This document shows, in pieces, positions 1 to 7,846 of a stretch of DNA of 34,155 bases; the stretch's first letter is position 1, and every line of letters starts with the position of its first letter. The notes beneath the pieces were generated by a model. It was given only the letters and a program-made list of their open reading frames with translations. It was not told the DNA's origin and did not search any database. Source of the DNA: Chloroflexota bacterium (GTDB lineage Bacteria > Chloroflexota > Limnocylindria > Limnocylindrales > CSP1-4). Made by a program: the position numbers and the translations under genes. The stretch is taken from the NCBI GenBank assembly GCA_013695255.1, contig JACDAV010000258.1, positions 1 through 34,155 of the forward strand, in the 5' to 3' direction.

Positions 1-518
1 CCACCGCTCACGACGAGCTTCACGGCTCGCGCGCCGGCCGACACCTGCCGCGCGACGAGGGCACGCGCCTCGCGCGCGTCGCGGACCTCGCCGCCGAACA
101 TCCCGAGATGGCCGCCGACGCGGGTGATCGACGCTCCCGCATGGACGATGTCCGGTCCGGGGGCCTCGCCCCTGGCGATCGTGGCGGCGGCCTCGGCGAT
201 GGAGGCGAGCGGCGCCCCGAGATCCCGCACGGTCGTGATCCCCGCCCAGATCGCCACCTGGGCGTTCGCGAGGGCCACGCGCAGCCGTCCCTCGTGGTCG
301 AGCGCCCGGTACGAACCGACCGGATCGCTGCCGGCGTCGAAGACCAGGTGGACGTGCGCGTCGACGAGGCCGGGCGCGAGATACCGTGGCTCGCCGGTTG
401 CCGGAGCCTCGACGATCGAGGCGATCCGGTCGCCGCGGATCACGACGGTGCGTGGCTCGGATACCCGGCCCGCGACGACGTCGACGATGCGGACCCCGGG
501 GATGCTCAGGCTCGCCAT
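1..518 (-). CDS. Amidohydrolase-superfamily metallohydrolase, N-terminal part (cut by window edge)
   Basis: This is a metal-dependent amidohydrolase of the imidazolonepropionase/prolidase-like branch. About 172 residues are visible and the rest lies left of the window. Reading leftward from the ATG at 518, a small beta-sandwich segment leads into APGLVDAHVHL near residues 50-60, where the HxH pair would bind the first metal. It continues into GITTVRDLG near residue 100 and GGHLGMFGG near residue 140, all usual for this superfamily. It diverges from the FMN oxidase operon and shares the intergenic palindrome at 580-597, which lies 62 bases upstream of its start, so both directions are probably controlled together. 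The substrate (a cyclic amide, lactone or dipeptide) cannot be read from the sequence. A lactonase or amidase feeding the sugar-acid pathway is one possibility. Confidence 0.85.
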   Translation of the reverse strand, partial: MASLSIPGVRIVDVVAGRVSEPRTVVIRGDRIASIVEAPATGEPRYLAPGLVDAHVHLVFDAGSDPVGSYRALDHEGRLRVALANAQVAIWAGITTVRDLGAPLASIAEAAATIARGEAPGPDIVHAGASITRVGGHLGMFGGEVRDAREARALVARQVSAGARAVKLVVSG

Positions 519-556
519 CGATCGCCCGGCTCGGTCATCCCACGGTTGCCGCCGGC

Positions 557-585
557 TTGACTCACCCCCAACCAGACCATAGATT
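557..585 (+). promoter_or_regulatory. Sigma70-like promoter of the FMN oxidase operon
   Basis: TTGACT (557-562) and TAGATT (580-585) are separated by exactly 17 bases. This is the best -35/-10 pair seen in the window. The -10 box forms the left arm of the palindrome at 580-597, so a bound repressor would cover the -10 box and the expected start near 592. Confidence 0.6.
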
Positions 586-597
586 GTCGACAATCTA
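580..597. promoter_or_regulatory. Perfect 18-bp operator palindrome, TAGATTGTCGACAATCTA
   Basis: The sequence equals its own reverse complement over 18 bases. It lies between the divergent amidohydrolase (start 518) and FMN oxidase (start 667) genes and overlaps a -10 box. The same core recurs at 5944-5957 and 29480-29491. The TTGT-N2-ACAA layout resembles GntR-family operators such as that of Bacillus subtilis GntR. No GntR-type gene is present in the window. Confidence 0.75.
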
Positions 598-643
598 CCC
601 GGACCGGCCCCACCCCGTCCACCGCTGGCGACGCGAGGTCCCG

Positions 644-670
644 ATGCGCTGCTTCCCGCCGCCCCGATGA
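644..670 (+). CDS. Possible 8-codon upstream ORF coupled to the FMN oxidase gene
   Basis: ATG at 644 opens a short frame encoding MRCFPPPR. Its TGA overlaps the ATG of the FMN oxidase gene in an ATGA arrangement. A GAGG sequence lies 5 bases before this ATG, whereas the oxidase start has no clear Shine-Dalgarno sequence, so translation may reach the oxidase by coupling. The triple proline is a known ribosome-slowing motif. No homology can be judged at this length, and a chance frame is quite possible. Confidence 0.25.
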   Translation: MRCFPPPR

Positions 671-1701
671 CCGATCCGCTGCTCGAGCGGCTGGATCCAC
701 GGGCCTTCGGCGAGATCGCCCGTCACGTCCTCGACGCGCCGACGTTCGAATGGATCCGCTCCGGCTCCGGCTCGGAGTTCGGGGGCGACAACGAGGCCGC
801 CTTCGCGCGACGCCGGCTGCGGCCGGCCGTCCTGGTGGACGTGTCCAGTGTGCGCACGGCGACGACGCTGCTCGGCGCGTCCGTGTCCGCGCCGGTGGCG
901 GTCGGGCCGATGGGCCTGCAGCGGGCGGTCCACCCGGACGGCGAGCTGGCGATGGCGGCCGGCGCGGCGAGGGCCGGCAGCCTGTTCGTCGTCGCGGTCA
1001 ACGCCACGACGAGCATCGAGGAGATCGCGGCAGCGGAGCCCGGGCTGCCGCTCTGGTTCCAGCTCTACAACTGGGACGATCGCGACGCCCTGGCCGGGGT
1101 CATCGGGCGGGCCGAGGCCGCCGGATGCCGGGCAATCGTGCCACTCGTGAACACGCCGCTCGGCGTCAACCACACCTCGCCCAGGATCGGCTTCCGCCTG
1201 CCCGCAGGCGCGCGGTTCGCCCACTTCGAGACCTCGCCCGGGCTAATCGCGTCGAACACGTGGGAGTACCTGGCCTGGCTGCGCTCGGTCACCTCGCTGC
1301 CGATCGTGCCGAAGGGGATCATGACCGCGGCCGATGCGGCCCGGGCGGTGGACGCCGGGGCCGCGGGAATCATCGTCTCGAACCATGGCGGGCGGCAGCT
1401 GGCGCGGTCCGTCTCGACCCTCGATGCGCTCGCGGATGTCGTGCACGGCGCCGGTGGCGTGGAGGTCTACCTCGACGGCGGCGTGCGCAGCGGCGGGGAC
1501 GTGCTGGTCGCCCTGGCCCTCGGCGCTCGCGCGGTCCTCATCGGTCGTCCCGTCCTCTGGGGGCTGGCGCTGGGCGGGGCGGCCGGCGTGGCCCGGGTCC
1601 TCGACACGATCCGCCAGGAACTGGCGGAGGACGCCGGGATGTGCGGGATCGTCGACGTCGCCGCCGTGCCCCGCGACCTCGTCGTCGACGCAACCGGCTG
1701 A
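667..1701 (+). CDS. FMN-dependent alpha-hydroxy-acid oxidase/dehydrogenase (lactate/glycolate oxidase family)
   Basis: This cytoplasmic TIM-barrel flavoenzyme of 344 residues oxidises an L-2-hydroxy acid to the 2-oxo acid. Visible motifs are QLY (Tyr134 region), Lys216 in PKGIM, and SNHGGRQ (238-244), whose His240 is the expected catalytic base and Arg243 a substrate-carboxylate ligand. DGGVRSGGD (270-278) and GRP form the FMN phosphate site. The usual Asp after SNHGGRQL is Ala here, a small departure from the family. Length is at the short end for the family (about 350-390). It is the first gene of an operon with the enolase-superfamily gene 10 bases downstream, under the TTGACT/TAGATT promoter and the 580-597 operator. 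Lactate produced by a deoxy-sugar-acid route is an attractive substrate, but mandelate, glycolate or another hydroxy acid is equally compatible. Confidence 0.9.
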   Translation: MTDPLLERLDPRAFGEIARHVLDAPTFEWIRSGSGSEFGGDNEAAFARRRLRPAVLVDVSSVRTATTLLGASVSAPVAVGPMGLQRAVHPDGELAMAAGAARAGSLFVVAVNATTSIEEIAAAEPGLPLWFQLYNWDDRDALAGVIGRAEAAGCRAIVPLVNTPLGVNHTSPRIGFRLPAGARFAHFETSPGLIASNTWEYLAWLRSVTSLPIVPKGIMTAADAARAVDAGAAGIIVSNHGGRQLARSVSTLDALADVVHGAGGVEVYLDGGVRSGGDVLVALALGARAVLIGRPVLWGLALGGAAGVARVLDTIRQELAEDAGMCGIVDVAAVPRDLVVDATG

Positions 1702-1711
1702 GGGCACTCGC

Positions 1712-2941
1712 ATGCGGGTCACCGGGGTGCGGTCCCTGCTCGTCACGGCGCCCTGGACGGGAGACCCGTTCTGGGTTCCGAGCGAGCGCTTCGAGCGGAC
1801 GGCCGCGCTCATCGTCGTCGAGACCGACGAGGGGATCAGCGGCGTCGGGGAAACGATCATGGGCTACTTCTGCGCCGAGGTCGTCAGCCCGCTGATCGAC
1901 TACTACGGCGGCCTGATCAGGGAGCTGCGCCTCGACCCCCGCCAGCCCGAGGCCGCCTTCCGCGAGCTCCACCAGCGCTCGCTCTGGTGGGCCCGCGTGG
2001 GGCTCGGGTTGTCCGTGCTCTCGGGTCTGGAGATGGCCCTCTGGGACATCGCCGGCAAGGCGGCCGGCCGGCCGGTCCACGAGCTGCTCGGCGGCCCCGC
2101 CCACGACCGGCTGCCCCTGTACGCCTCCGGCGGCACGGGGGCGTGGCCGGTTGAGCGAGCCGTCGAGCAGGCGCGCCGCTACACCTCGCTCGGCTTTCGC
2201 GGGCTCAAGATCGGAACCGGCTTCGACGGTCGGCCAGGCGGCTACACCACGGCGCCCGGCGCGCCACCATACGGGACCTGGTACGCGGGCAGCACCGCCG
2301 GACGCGTGGCCGACGAGCGCGCCAAGTTCGGCGCGCTGCGCGAGGCGCTGGGGCCGGACATCGAGCTGGCCACCGACTGCCACGCGGTGCAGGTCCGCGA
2401 GCCGTGGTCCCGCTCGACCGCGCTCGGGCTGGCCCGCGCGCTCGAGCCCTTCGACCTCCTGTTCATGGAGGAGCCACTCCGGTACGACGACCCGGAGGGC
2501 TATGCCGAGCTGCGTCGGGCGACCCGGGTGCCGATCGCCGGCGGCGAGTGCCTGACCGGCGTGGACGAGTTCCGACGCTTCCTCGACCTCGACGCCCTCG
2601 ACTACGTCCAGCCCGATGCGACCCACGTCGGCGGTGTCGGGCCGGCCCGCGATGTCGCCCGGATGGCCGAGAGCCGGCACGTCGGTCTCGTCGTCCACAC
2701 GGGGGCCGCCATCGGCCCCGGGTTCATGGCCAACCTCCACGTCGCCTTCGCCAGCCCGAACGCCCGGTTCGTCGAGTACGCGCTCGCTCCCGACAACGTG
2801 CGCTCCGAGCTGCTGACCGAGCCGGTCCGGCTCGCCGACGGGTTCATCGAGCGCCCTTCCGCACCCGGGCTGGGCATCACGCTGGACCCCGACTTCGCGG
2901 ATCGGTATCCCTACCGGGCCGGCGTGGTCGAGTACGCGTGA
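1712..2941 (+). CDS. Enolase-superfamily (mandelate racemase-type) acid-sugar dehydratase, copy 1
   Basis: A 409-residue member of the mandelate racemase subgroup, whose usual reaction is Mg-dependent proton abstraction next to a carboxylate followed by loss of water. The capping domain covers about residues 1-130 and the barrel follows. Catalytic and metal residues are all present: Lys166 in KIG, Asp222 and His224 in TDCH, Glu253/254 in MEEPL, Glu279 in GGE, and the Asp302 (QPDAT) and His329 (VHTG) dyad. The second lysine of the common KxK motif is Gly. It begins with MRVTGVRSLL, closely resembling copy 4 (16371-17603), also about 410 residues, so these two are near paralogues. Its stop overlaps the next gene's GTG by four bases. 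Product is probably a 2-keto-3-deoxy sugar acid; the substrate is unknown. Confidence 0.88.
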   Translation: MRVTGVRSLLVTAPWTGDPFWVPSERFERTAALIVVETDEGISGVGETIMGYFCAEVVSPLIDYYGGLIRELRLDPRQPEAAFRELHQRSLWWARVGLGLSVLSGLEMALWDIAGKAAGRPVHELLGGPAHDRLPLYASGGTGAWPVERAVEQARRYTSLGFRGLKIGTGFDGRPGGYTTAPGAPPYGTWYAGSTAGRVADERAKFGALREALGPDIELATDCHAVQVREPWSRSTALGLARALEPFDLLFMEEPLRYDDPEGYAELRRATRVPIAGGECLTGVDEFRRFLDLDALDYVQPDATHVGGVGPARDVARMAESRHVGLVVHTGAAIGPGFMANLHVAFASPNARFVEYALAPDNVRSELLTEPVRLADGFIERPSAPGLGITLDPDFADRYPYRAGVVEYA

Positions 2942-3963
2942 GCGGCGCGCCGGATCCCGCGGCCGGGGACGTGCGTATCGGCATCGCCTTCCCGTTCACG
3001 GAGGCCGAGATCGACGCGCTCCGGGCGCTGTCGCCGCGGCTTCGGCTGCGCGCGTCGAGGGAGACGGATCAGGCTGCGATCGACGAGATCGCCACCGAGG
3101 ACCTCGATGGGCTCATCGCGCAGGCTCTGCCGAGCGACCGGCAGCGCACGCCGAGCCTGCGCTGGCTGCAGGTGATGTCCGCCGGCATCGATTCGCTGTC
3201 CGGGCCGGCATGGCCGCGCGGAGTCACGCTGACCAACGCCCGTGGCGCCTACGCCGGCCGCATCGGCCAGTACACGATCGCGGCGATCCTCGGCATTGCC
3301 GAGCGCCACGACGCACGCCGGGAGCAGCAGTCCACGGGATCGTGGCCGGACGACCCGGAGCGTCTCGTGGGCCGCCCGCTGCGGGGCCAGACACTGGTCA
3401 TCGTCGGATATGGCGGGATCGGGCGCGAGATTGCGCGACTGGCCACCGCTCATGGCATGCGGGTGCTGGCCGTCAAGTCGGATCCGGCGACCCGGATCGA
3501 CGGCGGCTTCCGGATGCCCGGCACCGGCGACCCCGAGGGCAGCCTCCCGGAGCGGATCGTTGGCCTGGACGAGCTGGCTGCCGTCGCCCGGGAGGCCGAC
3601 TACCTGTCGATCACGCTGCCGATCACGGAGCGGAGCCGCGGCGCCGTCAGTCGCGACGTCCTGGCCGCGCTGCCGGCCCACGCCTGGATCGTGAACACCG
3701 GCCGCGGGCCGGTCGTGGACGAGCCGGCGCTCGATGCGGCGCTCGCCGCGGGGCAGCTGGGCGGCGCCGTGCTCGACGTCTTCGGGGAGGAGCCGCTCCC
3801 GGCCTCCAGCCCGCTGTGGCGGCGATCGAACGTCGTCATCACGCCTCACGTGTCCGGGGCGGGCGCCCACGAGGAGCTGCTCGCCCTGGCCAGGGAGAAC
3901 GTCCGCCGGTTCGTGGCCGGCGAGCCCCTGCTCAACCAGGTGGACGTGGAGCGGGGCTACTGA
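2938..3963 (+). CDS. D-2-hydroxyacid dehydrogenase (NAD-dependent)
   Basis: A 341-residue protein of the D-isomer-specific 2-hydroxyacid dehydrogenase family, which interconverts 2-oxo acids and D-2-hydroxy acids. The Rossmann signature GYGGIG is at 157-162. The catalytic set is Arg256 in NTGRGPVVDE, Glu285 in DVFGEEPL and His304 in TPHVSG. The GTG start at 2938 overlaps the previous stop as GTGA and fits the expected N-terminus; the open frame extends further upstream only because of high GC. With the FMN oxidase three genes earlier, the operon could handle both stereoisomers of a 2-hydroxy acid. Glyoxylate/hydroxypyruvate reductase or a phosphoglycerate-dehydrogenase-like role are alternatives. 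Confidence 0.9.
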   Translation: MSGAPDPAAGDVRIGIAFPFTEAEIDALRALSPRLRLRASRETDQAAIDEIATEDLDGLIAQALPSDRQRTPSLRWLQVMSAGIDSLSGPAWPRGVTLTNARGAYAGRIGQYTIAAILGIAERHDARREQQSTGSWPDDPERLVGRPLRGQTLVIVGYGGIGREIARLATAHGMRVLAVKSDPATRIDGGFRMPGTGDPEGSLPERIVGLDELAAVAREADYLSITLPITERSRGAVSRDVLAALPAHAWIVNTGRGPVVDEPALDAALAAGQLGGAVLDVFGEEPLPASSPLWRRSNVVITPHVSGAGAHEELLALARENVRRFVAGEPLLNQVDVERGY

Positions 3964-3964
3964 C

Positions 3965-5137
3965 GTGAGATCGGCGACCGATCAGGGCCGGGTCGTGGAG
4001 CGTGTCGAATGCTTCGCGGTCAGCCACACGCTCGACCCCCGGACCGGGCCGTCGATCGCCCTGTCCGGCACCCACGCCTACGTCCTGGTCAAGATCACCG
4101 ACGCCGATGGCCGCTCGGGCTGGGGTGAGACCTACCTCGTGCCGGGCATCCCCTCGATCATCGAGACGGTGGCTCCGGCGATCCTCGGGCGCTCCGCGAC
4201 GGGAACGCGCGGGCTCGGCGAGGACGTTCGCCGGGCGGCCGAGCACGCCTACGCGGCGTCGGCCCTGACGATCGCCCTGGAGGACCTCCGGGCGCGCCAG
4301 CTCGGGGTGTCCGTGGCCGCCTCGTTCGGTGGTCCGGTTCGCGAGCGGGTCCGCCTCTACGCGGCGTTCGGCGGATACGTGGAGGGCATCGACCCGGCGG
4401 ACAGCTGGCCGCGGGACGTGGAGCGCGCCCTCGAGGCCGGCTTCACGGCCATGAAGTTCCGCGTCGGTCGTTACCCGGTGGCTCACGAGGCGGCGCTGCT
4501 CGAGCGGATCCGCGCCGACCTCCCGGCCGGCGTCGCGCTGATGGCCGACGGCAATGCCGGGTACACGCTGCCGCGGGCGATCGAGATGGGCCGGATCCTC
4601 GATTCGCTCGCCTTCGTGTGGTTCGAGGAGCCGATGCACCAGCGCGAGGGGTATGCCGGCTACGAGCACCTGGCCGCGGCGCTCGACATCGCCCTCGCCG
4701 GCGGCGAGATCCTCCAGACGCGCAGCGCCGCCATCGAGCTGCTGGGGCGCCGGGCGGTCGACATCGTCCAGCCGGAGCCGGTCATCTGCGGTGGGGTCGC
4801 CGAGGCGCTCTGGATCGCGGACCTCGCGGCCGTGCATTCCATCGCGGCCATGCCCCACACCTCCAACAACGCCCTGGGGATCGCGGCGGGGCTCCAGGTC
4901 CTGGCCTGTCTGCCGGACCCGACGCGCTCGCCGGCCTCGGACGAGCTGTTCCTCGAGTACGGCGTGGACGACAATCCCCACCGGACCGGGCTCCTCGCGG
5001 CAGCCCTTCGGTTCGCCGGCGGCTGGGCGACCGTCCCGGAGGGGCCGGGCCTCGGGGTGGAGGTCGACGAGGCCTACCTGCGGCATCACGCGCTCGAGAC
5101 GCGCGTCATCGACGCGGCCGGCGCTCGGGCCGTTTGA
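3965..5137 (+). CDS. Enolase-superfamily (mandelate racemase/muconate cycloisomerase-like) enzyme, copy 2
   Basis: A 390-residue enolase-superfamily protein. The GTG at 3965 follows the previous stop by one base. Visible active-site positions are Lys164-x-Arg166 in MKFRV, Asp195 and Asn197 in ADGN, Glu221/222 in FEEPM, Glu248 in GGE and His298 in MPHTSNN. The barrel position that is usually Asp in QPD is Glu271 here (VQPEP), so the usual Asp-His dyad is a Glu-His pair. It is clearly less related to copies 1 and 4 than those are to each other. It may be a dehydratase, racemase or epimerase acting on an acid made or used by the neighbouring dehydrogenases. Confidence 0.85.
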   Translation: MRSATDQGRVVERVECFAVSHTLDPRTGPSIALSGTHAYVLVKITDADGRSGWGETYLVPGIPSIIETVAPAILGRSATGTRGLGEDVRRAAEHAYAASALTIALEDLRARQLGVSVAASFGGPVRERVRLYAAFGGYVEGIDPADSWPRDVERALEAGFTAMKFRVGRYPVAHEAALLERIRADLPAGVALMADGNAGYTLPRAIEMGRILDSLAFVWFEEPMHQREGYAGYEHLAAALDIALAGGEILQTRSAAIELLGRRAVDIVQPEPVICGGVAEALWIADLAAVHSIAAMPHTSNNALGIAAGLQVLACLPDPTRSPASDELFLEYGVDDNPHRTGLLAAALRFAGGWATVPEGPGLGVEVDEAYLRHHALETRVIDAAGARAV

Positions 5138-5139
5138 CC

Positions 5140-5937
5140 GTGTCCGAGGCGGCCCTGGCCGCGGCCCTGGCGGTGATCGGACGGTTGCCCGGGGCCGAGG
5201 TGCAGGCCGGGTCGGACGCGACGTGGGTTGCCGGCGGCCGGCCGCTGGAGAGCCTCAACCACGTCGTCGGGCTGGAGCTGCGGGGGACCGACGCGGCGAT
5301 CGAGGAGCGGATCGACGCCATCGACGCGGCGTTGCGGGAGCGGGGGTCGGCGCCCGCGACGTGGTGGATCGGCCCGTCCACGCGGCCAACGGACCTCGCG
5401 CGTCGGCTGCGTGCCCGTGGCTTCACCGACGCCGAGCCGGAGCACGGGATGGTCATCGACGTCGCCAGGGCTGCCGCGCCGATCGGTGCCGTGGAGCTCG
5501 TGGAGGACGAGGCCGGGCTCGACGCGTTCCTCGCGGTGATGGGCGGTGCGTACGGGTGGTCGGAGGACGCCGGAGCGGCCTGGGCGGAGCTGTACCGCAC
5601 GGCCGCCTCGGAGCGGGAGCGCCCGTGGTGGCACGTGGTCGTCCGCCACGACGGCCGACCCGCCGCGTGCGCCTCGCTCCTCACGGCGGGCGGTCACGCG
5701 TTCGTGACCAACGTCGGGACGGTCCCGGCGGCCCGTGGCGCCGGCCTCGGCACCACCGCCACGCTGGCGGTTCTGCAGATCGCGGCTCGGCTCGGTCATC
5801 GACGCGCCAGCCTCACCGCCTCGCACATGGGGCGGGGCGTGTACGCGCGGATCGGGTTCGAGGAGGACGCGCGGCTGGAGCGCTGCGTCTCGCCGGCCAA
5901 CCGGCTCGAAACGCGGCGAGCCGTCAGTCGGAGGTAA
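5140..5937 (+). CDS. GNAT-family N-acetyltransferase
   Basis: A 265-residue protein whose C-terminal half carries the acetyl-CoA-binding motif A, VPAARGAGLG (about residues 196-205), followed by the alpha helix and GVYARIGF near the end, as in GNAT acetyltransferases. The N-terminal half (about 1-110) has no recognised motif and may be a degenerate second GNAT fold. GTG at 5140 begins two bases after the previous stop; TTG at 5134, overlapping that stop as TTGA, is an alternative start. It is the last gene of the 667-5937 operon. The acetyl acceptor is unknown; acetylation of a pathway amine or detoxification are both possible. Confidence 0.75.
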   Translation: MSEAALAAALAVIGRLPGAEVQAGSDATWVAGGRPLESLNHVVGLELRGTDAAIEERIDAIDAALRERGSAPATWWIGPSTRPTDLARRLRARGFTDAEPEHGMVIDVARAAAPIGAVELVEDEAGLDAFLAVMGGAYGWSEDAGAAWAELYRTAASERERPWWHVVVRHDGRPAACASLLTAGGHAFVTNVGTVPAARGAGLGTTATLAVLQIAARLGHRRASLTASHMGRGVYARIGFEEDARLERCVSPANRLETRRAVSRR

Positions 5938-5943
5938 GCTCTC

Positions 5944-5957
5944 GATTGTCGACAATC
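5944..5957. promoter_or_regulatory. Operator palindrome, second copy (GATTGTCGACAATC)
   Basis: A perfect 14-base palindrome 32 bases before the ATG of the HpcH/HpaI aldolase gene. It has the same core as the sites at 580-597 and 29480-29491. No convincing -35/-10 pair is visible around it. It implies that the aldolase and Gfo/Idh pair is controlled with, but separately from, the preceding operon. Confidence 0.7.
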
Positions 5958-5989
5958 TGCATCCCGTGAGCCCGACGGGGAGACGAGTC

Positions 5990-6793
5990 ATGGCGTCGAT
6001 CAATCCGCTTCTGGCACGCTGGCGAGCCGGCGAGCCCAGCCTCGGCGGCTGGTTGACGACGGCCGATCCCCAGATCGCGGAGTACCTCGCCAGCGGCGGG
6101 TTCGACGAGATCTGCGTCGATCAGCAGCACGGGCTCGCGGACGCATCGCTGCTGGCATCGATGTTCCGCGCCCTCGAGGTGCACGGGGTGCTGCCGACCA
6201 CCCGGGTGCCGGGCAACGACTTCGCGGCCATCGGCAAGGCGCTCGATGTCGGGGCGATGGCGATCATCGTGCCCATGGTCGGAACGCCGGAGGAGGCAGC
6301 CGCCGCGGTCGACGCGTGCCACTACCCGCCACGCGGCCACCGTTCGGTGGGGCCCCTGCGCGGCGCCTTCGTCCGAGCCTCGGACCGCCTCGACGCCCTC
6401 GACGAGGCGGCCTGCGTGGTGATGGTCGAGACGGCCGACGGGGTGCGCAATGTGGACGCGATCGCCGCCACGCCCGGGGTCGATGCGATCTACATCGGGC
6501 CGGGCGACCTGGCCCTCGGGTTGGGTCTCTCGGCGTGGTCGGAGGACTGGACGCCGGGCGAGGCAAGCGTCCACGCGGAAGCTGTGGAACGGATTCGCTC
6601 GGCCTGCCTTCGCCATGGCGTCGCGCCCGGCATCCACACGGGTGATGGCGAGACGGCGCGGCGCTACCTCGACCAGGGCTTCCTGATGGTCACGGTCGCG
6701 AACGAGCTCGGGCTGATCTCCAGCGGCGGCAGGGCGCAGCTGGCCGTCGCCCGCGGCGAGACGCCCGCCGGGGTCGCCGCACGCGCGGTGTAG
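5990..6793 (+). CDS. HpcH/HpaI-family class II aldolase
   Basis: A 267-residue divalent-metal aldolase that cleaves 2-keto-3-deoxy acids, such as 2-keto-3-deoxy sugar acids or 4-hydroxy-2-oxo acids, to pyruvate (or an oxo acid) plus an aldehyde. All family hallmarks are visible: His47 in DQQHG, Arg72 in TTRVPG, the PPRGHRSVGP loop near 110-120, metal ligand Glu147 in MVETADG and Asp173 in GPGDL. The ATG at 5990 has a GGGGAG sequence 7 bases upstream. It lies 21 bases before a Gfo/Idh oxidoreductase, probably co-transcribed, with the 5944-5957 palindrome just upstream. It would naturally consume the dehydration products of the enolase-superfamily enzymes. Confidence 0.9.
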   Translation: MASINPLLARWRAGEPSLGGWLTTADPQIAEYLASGGFDEICVDQQHGLADASLLASMFRALEVHGVLPTTRVPGNDFAAIGKALDVGAMAIIVPMVGTPEEAAAAVDACHYPPRGHRSVGPLRGAFVRASDRLDALDEAACVVMVETADGVRNVDAIAATPGVDAIYIGPGDLALGLGLSAWSEDWTPGEASVHAEAVERIRSACLRHGVAPGIHTGDGETARRYLDQGFLMVTVANELGLISSGGRAQLAVARGETPAGVAARAV

Positions 6794-6814
6794 CGGAACG
6801 CTTCGGAGGGTGGC

Positions 6815-7831
6815 ATGACCGTCGGGATCGGGATGATCGGGGCCGGGCAGATGGCCCACATCCACGCCGTGGCCATCGCCGAGCAGGAGCCCGGTCGGGC
6901 CCGGCTCGTCGCCGTCACGAGCGGGTCGCGCGCGCCGGCGCTCGCCGCCGAGTTCGACGCGGAGGCGGAACCCTCCATCGAGTCACTGCTGGACCGCCCC
7001 GACATCGACGCCGTCGTGATCGCCACCCCCCATACGGCGCACCTGCCCAACGTCCTCGCCGCGGCGGGGGCGGGCAAGCACATCCTGCTCGAGAAGCCGA
7101 TGGCCCTCGATGTCGACGAGTGCCGCCTGATGATCGACGCCTGCGACGCGGCCGGCGTCCACCTGAGCCTGGCCAAGATCTCCCGCTGGCTCGATGCGGT
7201 CCGCATCGGTCACGAGCTGGTCGCCGGCGGGGTGGCGGGCGATCTCGTCGCCGTCCACGTCCACCGCCTCTTCCCCGGCTACCCGAACGCGGGCTGGCCG
7301 CTCGACCCGCGCGAGGGCGGCGCCTGGCTCGACTGGGGCAGTCACGGCTGCGACATCGTCCGCTGGTACGCCGGGCGGGAGCCGGAGCTCGTCACCGCCC
7401 GGTTCGCCTCGCGGCGGACCGACATGCCGGACCTGACCGGGATGGCGACGTTCGAGTTCCCGGGCGCGCTCCTGGCCCACCTGTTCATGTCATACGAGAT
7501 CCCCGGAGCCGCGGCCACGGAGCGCGCTCACTACATGGCCTTCGGCACGGACGCCGTCATCGACCTCCACGCCTATGGAGGGGTCGACGTGCTGCGCGGC
7601 GACAGCCGGGAACCGGTCTACCGCGATGAGCGCTTCACCGATGCGAACACGACCTGGGACGAGCACGCGCCCTACTTCCGGCGCGGGTTCGCCGCGCAGG
7701 TGCGCGATCTCGTCGAGGCCATCGAGGACCGCCGGCCGCCGACGATCGACGGACACGACGGGCTGGCCGCGGTGGCGATGGCGACCGGCGCGCTCCGCTC
7801 GTGGCGCGAGGATTCGGTCGTCCGGCTGTAG
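6815..7831 (+). CDS. Gfo/Idh/MocA-family NAD(P)-dependent oxidoreductase, copy 1
   Basis: A 338-residue sugar or polyol dehydrogenase family member. The Rossmann glycine motif GAGQMA lies at about residues 9-14. The hallmark EKP is at Glu93-Lys94-Pro95, and the C-terminal-domain motif DWGSHGCD (173-180) supplies His177, the usual partner of the EKP lysine. A GGAGG sequence 5 bases before the ATG supports the start. It follows the HpcH/HpaI aldolase in a two-gene unit. The same Gfo/Idh plus HpcH pairing recurs in reverse order at 26398-28291, and that Gfo/Idh protein has its EKP at the same residue numbers. The exact sugar substrate is unknown. Confidence 0.9.
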   Translation: MTVGIGMIGAGQMAHIHAVAIAEQEPGRARLVAVTSGSRAPALAAEFDAEAEPSIESLLDRPDIDAVVIATPHTAHLPNVLAAAGAGKHILLEKPMALDVDECRLMIDACDAAGVHLSLAKISRWLDAVRIGHELVAGGVAGDLVAVHVHRLFPGYPNAGWPLDPREGGAWLDWGSHGCDIVRWYAGREPELVTARFASRRTDMPDLTGMATFEFPGALLAHLFMSYEIPGAAATERAHYMAFGTDAVIDLHAYGGVDVLRGDSREPVYRDERFTDANTTWDEHAPYFRRGFAAQVRDLVEAIEDRRPPTIDGHDGLAAVAMATGALRSWREDSVVRL

Positions 7832-7846
7832 GGCGATTCGACCTCG

